Assembly: GCA_910586015.1 (NCBI GenBank)
Contig: CAJUGJ010000025.1
Coordinates: forward strand, 8,470 to 27,315
Length of the DNA: 18,846 bases
Reading direction: 5' to 3'
DNA from: an uncultured Lachnospiraceae bacterium
Lineage (GTDB): Bacteria > Bacillota > Clostridia > Lachnospirales > Lachnospiraceae
In this document: piece by piece, positions 6,714 to 13,276 of the stretch
Position numbering within the stretch: position 1 is the first letter of the stretch
Layout of the letters: every line of letters begins with the position of its first letter
Translations under genes and position numbers: made by a program
Notes under the pieces: model-generated
Told to the model about the DNA's origin: nothing
The model's database searches: none
What the model saw: the letters and a program-made list of their open reading frames with translations, nothing else

Positions 6714-9089
6714 TTATTCTTTAAACTCTACAATCGTTACTCCCTGATCACCTTCTCCAAAATTTCCAACCCGATAAGATTTAACATATTTAATCCGTTT
6801 TAACTGCGAATGAACAGCATCTCTTAACGCTCCTGTTCCTCTGCCGTGAATAATTGTCACCTTTGGAAGATGGGCAAGATAGGCATCGTCTAAATATTTC
6901 TCAACTTCTGGCATTGCCTCATCTACCCGCTTTCCAATAATATTTAGTTCTGGGCGAATTGTCATAGATTTACTCATACGAATTTTTCCACTTTGTGTTT
7001 TTGTAAATGTTGGTGTTTTTATCGTTTCTTCATCAATTCGTTCCAAATCTTCAATATTAACTAAAGAACTTAAAATTCCCATCTGTACATATAGATCGCC
7101 TTTTGCATTTGGAAGGGTACGAACGGTTCCTCTCAAATTTAAACTTAATACATTGACAGAATCTCCAACATGAAATTCTTTTGCATCTGGTTTCTTTTTC
7201 TTCTTTCCCGTTTTTATAGAAAGTTTTGCATCTGTATCGCCAAGTTTTTCTCTTAGTGCTGCCCGTTCTTGTTCCATTTCTTTTCCTGCACTGCCCTCTT
7301 GACTTAACCGATTGAATTTTCGAATTGTTTCATCTGCATAATCTTTGGCTTTTTGAAGAATTTCTCTAGCCTGTTCATTTGCTTCTCGCATAATTCGTTC
7401 TTTCGCCTGATCGATTCGATTATTCTTTTCTTTCAAACGATTTTTTAGTTCTTCCACTTCTCGATGAAGTTGTTCTGTTTCTTCTTGTTCTTTTTCCATT
7501 GCAATCCGTTTTTCTTCAAGACTGCTAATGACATCCTCAAAACTCTCATCATTTGTTCCAATAAATTCTTTTGCCTGATCGATAATATTTTCCGACAGCC
7601 CTAATTTTTTTGAGATAGCAAAAGCGTTGCTTTTCCCGGGAATTCCAATTAATAGTCGATAGGTCGGCTGTAATGTCTGTACACTAAACTCACAGCACGC
7701 ATTCGAAACTCCCTCTGTAGAAAGCGCAAAAATTTTTAATTCGCTGTAATGTGTTGTAGCAATTGTTCGGGTATTTTGCCGATGCAGGTAAGAAAGAATT
7801 GCCATAGCTAGAGCAGCCCCTTCAGTTGGATCGGTTCCTGCTCCTAATTCGTCAAATAAAACTAAAGAATTAGAATCTGCCTGCTCTAAAATAGAAACTG
7901 TATTTTTCATATGAGAAGAAAAGGTACTTAAACTTTGTTCAATACTTTGTTCATCTCCAATATCTGCGTAGACTTCTGTAAAAATTCCTAGCTCTGAGCC
8001 ATCGAATGCAGGAATATGCAGTCCTGCCTGTCCCATAAGCGTAAATAGTCCCACCGTTTTTAATGATACTGTTTTTCCTCCTGTATTTGGACCAGTAATA
8101 ACTAAAAGATCAAACGCATCTCCAATATAAATATCAATTGGAACTACTATCTTAGGATCGATTAGCGGATGTCTTCCTTTTTTGATATGAATATATCTTC
8201 TATCATTAAATTTTGGCTCTGTCGCTTTCATCTGTTTAGAAAGAGTAGCTCTTGCAAAGATAAAGTCTAATTCTGCAAGTGTTTCTTGATTATACGCTAA
8301 ATCTTCTGTATGTGGTGCTGCTTGATTACTTAATTCTGCTAAAATTTTTTCAATCTCTTCCCGTTCCCGAATCTCTAATTCCGCTAATTCATTATTTAAT
8401 TTTACAACTGCTGCTGGTTCAATAAATGCAGTAGAGCCTGTGGAGGACTGATCGTGCATCATGCCGCCAAACTGATTTTTATACTCTTGTTTTACAGGAA
8501 TACAATACCTTCCATTTCTCATTGTAATAATGGTATCTTGTAACATTAAACGGTTAGACTGAGAGTTGACAATGGAATTTAATTGATCTCTGATTTTATC
8601 ATTTGTTGCACGAATCTGACGTCTTACACTTTTTAAACCCGGACTTGCATCGTCTGCAATTTCTTCCTCTGAGAGAATACAACGTAAGATCTCATTATTT
8701 AATGGACTCATTGGTTCTAATAGAGAAATTCGCTCTGTTAAAGAATCTGGCTCTTGTTCTTCCCCCCTTGTTCCATAACCTTTTACTCTTAGTACAGCGG
8801 TCAAAACAGAACTTAATCGTAGTAACTCCACTGTACTAAGAGAAGAACCAATCTCTAGTCTTTTAATGGAATCTCTAATATCTGGGATACCATTAAAAGA
8901 AACACTTCCCTTTTTATAGAGCATTGCCAAAGCATCTGTTGTTTCTTTCTGTCGCTCTGTAATTTTTTCTAATTCTGTTTCTGGAAGAAGCCTTTTACAG
9001 CGTTCCTTTCCAAGTACCGAACCAGCCAAATTTGTCAGCCGCTCGATAATTTTATTATATTCTAATGTCTTTAATGCTTTTTCGTTCAT
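6714..9089 (-). CDS. mutS2: MutS2 family ATPase with Smr domain
   Basis: MutS2 is a DNA- or ribosome-associated ATPase. It has been linked to suppression of recombination and, in Bacillus subtilis, to rescue of collided ribosomes. Seen here: MutS core domains III and V with Walker A GPNTGGKT (residues 333-340) and Walker B LVLFDELGAGTDPTEG (D413, E414), a long Glu/Lys/Arg coiled coil (about 505-620), a KOW-like segment starting VGDSVNVLS, and a C-terminal Smr domain (about 715-791) with HGRGTG (748-753). I place the start at ATG 9087-9089 because GAGG lies five bases upstream; a TTG eight codons earlier has no such support. This gives 791 residues, normal for the family. The Smr acidic motif, usually LDLR or LDLH, reads LNIIG. 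It follows trmL after 17 bases. Confidence 0.94.
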   Translation of the reverse strand: MNEKALKTLEYNKIIERLTNLAGSVLGKERCKRLLPETELEKITERQKETTDALAMLYKKGSVSFNGIPDIRDSIKRLEIGSSLSTVELLRLSSVLTAVLRVKGYGTRGEEQEPDSLTERISLLEPMSPLNNEILRCILSEEEIADDASPGLKSVRRQIRATNDKIRDQLNSIVNSQSNRLMLQDTIITMRNGRYCIPVKQEYKNQFGGMMHDQSSTGSTAFIEPAAVVKLNNELAELEIREREEIEKILAELSNQAAPHTEDLAYNQETLAELDFIFARATLSKQMKATEPKFNDRRYIHIKKGRHPLIDPKIVVPIDIYIGDAFDLLVITGPNTGGKTVSLKTVGLFTLMGQAGLHIPAFDGSELGIFTEVYADIGDEQSIEQSLSTFSSHMKNTVSILEQADSNSLVLFDELGAGTDPTEGAALAMAILSYLHRQNTRTIATTHYSELKIFALSTEGVSNACCEFSVQTLQPTYRLLIGIPGKSNAFAISKKLGLSENIIDQAKEFIGTNDESFEDVISSLEEKRIAMEKEQEETEQLHREVEELKNRLKEKNNRIDQAKERIMREANEQAREILQKAKDYADETIRKFNRLSQEGSAGKEMEQERAALREKLGDTDAKLSIKTGKKKKKPDAKEFHVGDSVNVLSLNLRGTVRTLPNAKGDLYVQMGILSSLVNIEDLERIDEETIKTPTFTKTQSGKIRMSKSMTIRPELNIIGKRVDEAMPEVEKYLDDAYLAHLPKVTIIHGRGTGALRDAVHSQLKRIKYVKSYRVGNFGEGDQGVTIVEFKE

Positions 9090-9106
9090 AAAAACCTCGA
9101 TTCTGT

Positions 9107-9598
9107 TTACCAAGTATGTCTGTGAAGCTGTCCTTTTAATTTCATTCCATCAAATTCATTCTGGCGTAGTGCCTCATAAAGCATAATCGCTACAGAATTG
9201 GATAAATTGAGAGAGCGAATTTCTCCAAACATTGGAATTCTGACAGAAGTGTCTTTATAATTCATCAAAATTTCTTCTGGAATTCCCGCACTCTCTTTTC
9301 CAAACATCAAATAGCAATCTGGTTCATAGGAAACTTCTGTATATACTTGTCTTGCCTTTGTGGTTGCCATATAAATTTTTGCATCTGAATTTTGTTTTAA
9401 AAATGTTTCAAAATTGGGATATACAACATAGTCTAAATCTTTCCAATAATCTAACCCTGCACGTCGGATCTGCTTTTCATCTAACTGAAATCCCAAAGGT
9501 TCAATTAAATGTAGCCTTGATCTTGTAGCTACACATGTACGACCAATATTTCCGGTATTAGCTGGAATTTCAGGTTCTAATAATACAATATTTAACAT
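9107..9598 (-). CDS. trmL: tRNA (cytidine/uridine-34 2'-O)-methyltransferase TrmL
   Basis: A 163-residue SPOUT-class methyltransferase that 2'-O-methylates the wobble nucleotide of certain leucine tRNAs using SAM. The N-terminus MLNIVLLEPEIPANTGNIGR is diagnostic of the family. The trefoil-knot SAM site is formed by LMFGKESAGIPEEIL and by IRSLNLSNSVAIMLYEALR near the end. The length matches the minimal TrmL without extra domains. ATG at 9596-9598 has GAGG at 6-base spacing. It is the first gene of a trmL-mutS2 unit behind a promoter at 9648-9676, in a housekeeping setting directly downstream of the accessory ATPase/TPR cassette. Confidence 0.95.
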   Translation of the reverse strand: MLNIVLLEPEIPANTGNIGRTCVATRSRLHLIEPLGFQLDEKQIRRAGLDYWKDLDYVVYPNFETFLKQNSDAKIYMATTKARQVYTEVSYEPDCYLMFGKESAGIPEEILMNYKDTSVRIPMFGEIRSLNLSNSVAIMLYEALRQNEFDGMKLKGQLHRHTW

Positions 9599-9647
9599 AA
9601 CTGCCTCTTTCCATTCTCTTTCCTATCTTGTAACTATTTCCAAAATG

Positions 9648-9676
9648 ATTATATCATAAAATTCTTCTATCGTCAT
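9648..9676 (-). promoter_or_regulatory. Promoter for trmL-mutS2
   Basis: The minus strand has TATAAT (9648-9653) preceded by an extended TGA, with ATGACG (9671-9676) as a four-of-six -35 match at 17-base spacing. Transcription would start about 50 bases before trmL. Confidence 0.6.
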
Positions 9677-9752
9677 TACTAAAGTATTTATTAAACCTTT
9701 GATTTTATTATTTATATTGTTGGTCTTGTTGTGGGTTCTTCCTCAAATGAAA

Positions 9753-9774
9753 GAGCTGCCAAAAATGACAGCCC
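9753..9774 (-). terminator. Terminator after the TPR gene
   Basis: As minus-strand RNA, GGGCUGUC pairs fully with GGCAGCUC (two G-U pairs) around an AUUUUU loop, followed by UUUCAUUU. It lies 37 bases after the TPR-gene stop codon. The T-run is short, so efficiency may be modest. Confidence 0.6.
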
Positions 9775-9810
9775 AAATAAGAAAACTTCTAGTAAAGATA
9801 AAAATTATAT

Positions 9811-11709
9811 TTATTTTGGATTTGATTCCTTTATTTTTTCTTCTAGCCATTCATCAAAATCTTGTTTTGAATTTGATTTTAGGTATACATATTTCATGTT
9901 TTCATAAACCAATTTTGTAGTTGGATGATCGATTTTAAGGTTATAAATCAAAATTTTATATGCTTTAAAGCAATAAGTCAAAGCAATTTTATACTCTCCT
10001 TTTTCCTGATATATCATTCCCAAATTATAATAACCACTAGCAGTATCTGGATGATTCTCCCCTAGTACCTGTTCACGAATTTGCAAACTTTTTTCCAGCA
10101 ACTCTTTCGCTTTTTCATACTTTCCTTCTTTCTGATATACCATTCCTAAATTATGATAATTGGTGGCGGTAGTTGGATGATTCTTTCCTAGTACTCTTTC
10201 ATAAATTCGCAAACTTTTTTCAAACAACTCTTTCGCTTTTTCATACTCACCTTCTTCCTCATATACTACTCCTAAATTATTATAACTGCTGGCAGTAGTG
10301 GGATGATTCTTTCCTAGTACCTGTTCACGAATTCGCAAACTTTTTTCAAACAACTCTTTCGCTTTTTCATACTCGCTTTCTTTCTGATATACTCCTCCCA
10401 AATTATTATAATTGGTAGTGGTAGTTGGATGATTCTCCCCTAGTATCTGTTCACGAATCCGTAAACTTTTTTTATAGTACTCTTTCGCTTTCTCATACTC
10501 TCCTTCTTTCTGATATACTACTCCTAAATTATTATAACTGGCGGCAGTAGTGGGATGATTCTCCCCTAGTACTCCTTCATAAATTCGCAAACTTTTTTCA
10601 AACAACTCTTTTGCTTTTTCATACTCGCCTTTTTCCTTATATACTACTCCTAAATTATGATAATTGGTGGCAGTAGTGGGATGATTCTTTCCTAGTACCT
10701 GTTCACGAATCCGTAAACTTTTTTCATAGTACTCTTTTGCTTTTTCATACTCGCCTTCTTTCTTATATACCATTCCCAAATTATGATAACTAGTGGCAGT
10801 AGATGGATGATTCTCCCCTAGTACTCCTTCATAAATTCGCAAACTTTTTTCAAACAACTCTTTCGCTTTTTCATACTCGCCTTCTTCATCATATACTCCC
10901 GCCAAATTATGATAACTGCTGGCGGTAGATGGATGATTCTCTCCTAGTATCTGTTCACGAATTCGCAAACTTTTCTTATAGTATTCTTCAGCTTGCTTAT
11001 AATAACTTTGTTTTTCATATAGATTAGCTAATTTATTATAAATCCCCACCATTTCTAAATGTTCTGATCCTAATAGATATTCTCTAATTTCTTTGGCTTT
11101 TAATAATAACCTCTCACTTTCACGATATTCAAATTTTTCATCTGCTTTTTCTGCCTGTTCTATTAAAGTATCGGTTTCCTTTAATTTTTTTCTGGATTCT
11201 TCTGGATTCCATTTTCTTTCTTGTATCGAATCTGAACTATCCTTTTCTATCACTTCCTGTTTTGTTATGGTTTCATGTTGTAGCCTCTCTATATCATAAT
11301 TATTAAAAGCAATTCTTAATTTTATAAAGGAATTAAAATCATATGCAGCGATAAGTTTGTTATCACCATAAGAAGTGGTACAAAAGATCAAATTTCTTTG
11401 TAAACTTATCATCATATCTCTGCTAAAATTTAATCGTTCTAAATCTTGTTCACTTTGTATACAAAGTTGAAAATTAACAATGAAAAAGGTTTGAATTTCT
11501 GGTAAAGAATCTATCCAATTTTTCAAATTGTTAAAGGAATATACTCCCGGATGTTGTTTGTAATCATAAATACCTATTTTCCCTCTTTTATAAATCTCAA
11601 CGATCTCTTTTTGTATTATTTCATCTGCTATTACTAAATATAACCCATATTCTGACTGATTAATAATCCATCCTAATGTTTGATACCCTTCCTGATTCGT
11701 TTCTATCAT
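9811..11709 (-). CDS. TPR-repeat protein with unidentified N-terminal domain, partner of the ATPase
   Basis: A 632-residue protein without signal peptide or membrane segment, so probably cytosolic. Residues 1 to about 150 are not TPR and I cannot assign them. They contain SLPEIQTFFIVNFQ and an LNFSRDMMISLQRNLIFCTTS stretch. From memory, this resembles NLxREyLxxLxLplvFWL-type segments in TPR partners of ATPases in cyanobacteria and actinobacteria. A charged linker and one degenerate TPR (about 179-220) follow, then nine 42-residue units (221-598) of the kinesin-light-chain type, each ending near ENHPTT, and a divergent tail. The role is probably protein binding or oligomer assembly. It starts inside the ATPase gene with a 50-base overlap; AGGGG lies ten bases before its ATG, so translational coupling is likely. 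The repeats may create cloning and assembly artefacts. No enzymatic function can be claimed. Confidence 0.88.
   Translation of the reverse strand: MIETNQEGYQTLGWIINQSEYGLYLVIADEIIQKEIVEIYKRGKIGIYDYKQHPGVYSFNNLKNWIDSLPEIQTFFIVNFQLCIQSEQDLERLNFSRDMMISLQRNLIFCTTSYGDNKLIAAYDFNSFIKLRIAFNNYDIERLQHETITKQEVIEKDSSDSIQERKWNPEESRKKLKETDTLIEQAEKADEKFEYRESERLLLKAKEIREYLLGSEHLEMVGIYNKLANLYEKQSYYKQAEEYYKKSLRIREQILGENHPSTASSYHNLAGVYDEEGEYEKAKELFEKSLRIYEGVLGENHPSTATSYHNLGMVYKKEGEYEKAKEYYEKSLRIREQVLGKNHPTTATNYHNLGVVYKEKGEYEKAKELFEKSLRIYEGVLGENHPTTAASYNNLGVVYQKEGEYEKAKEYYKKSLRIREQILGENHPTTTTNYNNLGGVYQKESEYEKAKELFEKSLRIREQVLGKNHPTTASSYNNLGVVYEEEGEYEKAKELFEKSLRIYERVLGKNHPTTATNYHNLGMVYQKEGKYEKAKELLEKSLQIREQVLGENHPDTASGYYNLGMIYQEKGEYKIALTYCFKAYKILIYNLKIDHPTTKLVYENMKYVYLKSNSKQDFDEWLEEKIKESNPK
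9916..11049 (-). repeat. Nine tandem 126-base TPR-coding repeats
   Basis: Units in reading order: 10924-11049, 10798-10923, 10672-10797, 10546-10671, 10420-10545, 10294-10419, 10168-10293, 10042-10167 and 9916-10041. Units 2-8 (10042-10923) are nearly identical in sequence; the first and last are diverged, as expected for capping repeats. Units 1-5 alternate between an EYY...LRIREQ type and an ELFEKSLRIYEG type. Units 6 and 7 look like hybrids of the two. Confidence 0.92.
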
Positions 11710-13009
11710 TCTGAATTAACCCCTGTTCTTTTAAAAAAGATGCTACGAGAGGATGAACATTATGCCAGCGTTTTCCATTATATTCAAGTACTACTGATGC
11801 TTGTAACATATTTAATAACTTCTGTTTATCCTCAATTTGTTCTTTATTTCCTGTATAAATATCCTTTAAAAAATCATAGTCATTTCTCTCAATACGTCTG
11901 GTTAAAACCGTCTTTAATTCCTCTAAAGCCCGTTCTGCATCTTCTTGGGAAATCGTATCACTTTTTCTACGTTCTGCTCTTTTTGCCGCTGAATTAATCA
12001 CGAAAAATAAATCTCTTAAAGAGCCTCCTGTAAATTCAATCATTTTCACTAATACATTTTTTTCAAATAAATCTAAATTTGCACGTTTTTTTACAATCTC
12101 TTGTATAATATGAATACCTTCTTGATAAGACTCACCTGTTATTTTTTCAATTTTAATCATTGGCAATGTTTTTGTTATAAAATAACTTTCTAAAGCTGAA
12201 AATTTAATATCATAGGAAAGAGCAATCGGAAAAGTATAAACGACGGGAAAAGACATACCAGAAAGAATTGCTGCATAATTGAGAAACACCTTCCAAGCAT
12301 CTTCTGGATTTAATTTATCCAAATCTTCAAAAATAATAATTGGTCGCTTTCCCTCTGTTTCTTTAGAAATTTCCTCTGATACTTGGCTTAATAATCGAAT
12401 CCATTCACTAAAACATATACTTATCTTTCTACGATGTTCATTTCTTATTTCTTCATTAAATTTTAAATCTGCTTTAATCTTTCCAAACATTTTTAAAATT
12501 TTGCTAATAAAATTAGGTGTTTCTATTGATAATTCTGTTTCTATAGAACCATTCTTTATTTCTTGTGATGTTATTGTTTCTATACGTTCTCCCCAGAAAT
12601 CCTGAATCTCTTTGAGAATATCTTGTTTAATCTTACAGTTACATTCCTCTGCAATTTCCAATAACGCTTCTCCCATTAAAATAAATAGATCTGAAGATAC
12701 AATATTAAGTAAATCCAGATCTCTACTACACATAATGGTTCTTACATGATATCCTTTTGATACAAGTTTTTTGGTCATATGATTTAACTCTGTACTTTTA
12801 CCGCAACCTCTATGTCCTAATAATAAAAACGCATTTGAACTTTCTGAATTTCTACACATATCAAAGATATCTTCTATGGGAGAACTATATTTATCGTTCA
12901 TACGATATTCCATAGTATTATTACAGTAAAATTGATCCATTTGATTCTCTTTTAAAGGCTCTTGTAAAAAAGCATTTAAAACCTCAGAAACCTGATTTGC
13001 ATATCTCAT
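11660..13009 (-). CDS. P-loop AAA/STAND-like ATPase of an ATPase-TPR cassette
   Basis: A 449-residue soluble ATPase. Walker A is GHRGCGKST (residues 65-73), Walker B is IIIFEDLDKL (224-233, D229 and D231), and GGSLRDLFFVINSAAKRA (328-345) fits a sensor-2 or arginine motif with R332. A winged-helix-like end (about 395-428) contains NGKRWHNVHPLVASFL. The GxxGxGKSTELN signature, from memory, is shared by uncharacterised ATPases encoded next to TPR proteins in other bacteria, but the exact family is not certain. No nuclease, protease or membrane effector domain is visible. The start is secure: ATG at 13007-13009 with AGGAG seven bases upstream, behind its own promoter at 13056-13084. The last 16 codons overlap the TPR gene. 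The inferred role is an ATP-driven switch acting with the TPR protein; defence is one possibility, regulation another. Confidence 0.87.
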   Translation of the reverse strand: MRYANQVSEVLNAFLQEPLKENQMDQFYCNNTMEYRMNDKYSSPIEDIFDMCRNSESSNAFLLLGHRGCGKSTELNHMTKKLVSKGYHVRTIMCSRDLDLLNIVSSDLFILMGEALLEIAEECNCKIKQDILKEIQDFWGERIETITSQEIKNGSIETELSIETPNFISKILKMFGKIKADLKFNEEIRNEHRRKISICFSEWIRLLSQVSEEISKETEGKRPIIIFEDLDKLNPEDAWKVFLNYAAILSGMSFPVVYTFPIALSYDIKFSALESYFITKTLPMIKIEKITGESYQEGIHIIQEIVKKRANLDLFEKNVLVKMIEFTGGSLRDLFFVINSAAKRAERRKSDTISQEDAERALEELKTVLTRRIERNDYDFLKDIYTGNKEQIEDKQKLLNMLQASVVLEYNGKRWHNVHPLVASFLKEQGLIQNDRNESGRVSNIRMDY

Positions 13010-13055
13010 TTTTTAACTCCTTTTCTCACAATTTTCTTATTAAATATCTGAAATT

Positions 13056-13084
13056 ATTATATGTTATATTTTTAATAATAGCAA
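13056..13084 (-). promoter_or_regulatory. Promoter for the ATPase-TPR cassette
   Basis: Minus-strand TTGCTA (13079-13084) and TATAAT (13056-13061) are 17 bases apart, a perfect -10 with a four-of-six -35. Transcription would start about 40 bases before the ATPase ATG. It is divergent from the promoter at 13119-13147. Confidence 0.65.
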
Positions 13085-13118
13085 ACTCTTTTTAGTTAGA
13101 CATTAGCTTAAATTGGAA

Positions 13119-13147
13119 TTGATTAATACCTATAACAGATGTATAAT
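13119..13147 (+). promoter_or_regulatory. Promoter upstream of the hicA remnant
   Basis: TTGATT (13119-13124) and TATAAT (13142-13147) are exactly 17 bases apart. A start near 13154 would place the remnant's ribosome-binding site almost at the 5' end of the transcript. No other equally good promoter precedes the glutamate-synthase-like gene, so it may now serve that gene. Confidence 0.65.
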
Positions 13148-13166
13148 TATATCTATAGGAACTAAA

Positions 13167-13211
13167 ATGAAAACAAAAGAACTTATTAAACTATTAGAAA
13201 AGAATAACTAG
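13167..13211 (+). pseudogene. 5' remnant of a hicA toxin gene
   Basis: ATG at 13167 behind AGGA (good spacing) encodes MKTKELIKLLEKNN and then TAG. HicA toxins (mRNA interferases of type II toxin-antitoxin pairs) characteristically begin MKTKELIKLLEKNGW, and here the stop stands where the conserved Trp is expected. TAG is one base from TGG, and the next codons, GAA TTA, still read E-L as in some HicA proteins. Similarity ends soon after, and the frame closes at TAG 13242-13244. The catalytic-His region (GSHH) is absent and no hicB is visible. This is best read as a decayed toxin gene that kept its promoter and ribosome-binding site. Identification rests on 12-14 residues, so it is likely rather than certain. 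Confidence 0.6.
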
Positions 13212-13276
13212 GAATTATTATATATGATATTTATGATAAAGTAGACTATAAAAACAGTGTAGAAACGAGGTTAATT

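Noticed and set aside
9699..9920. Plus-strand open frame of 73 codons across the TPR gene 3' end
   Set aside because: It overlaps the terminator and the end of the TPR gene and its hydrophobic composition comes from the complement of AT-rich coding sequence; no ribosome-binding site was seen.
9916..11049. Regular repeats resembling a CRISPR array
   Set aside because: The period is 126 bases with no unique spacers, and the reading frame is continuous TPR protein.
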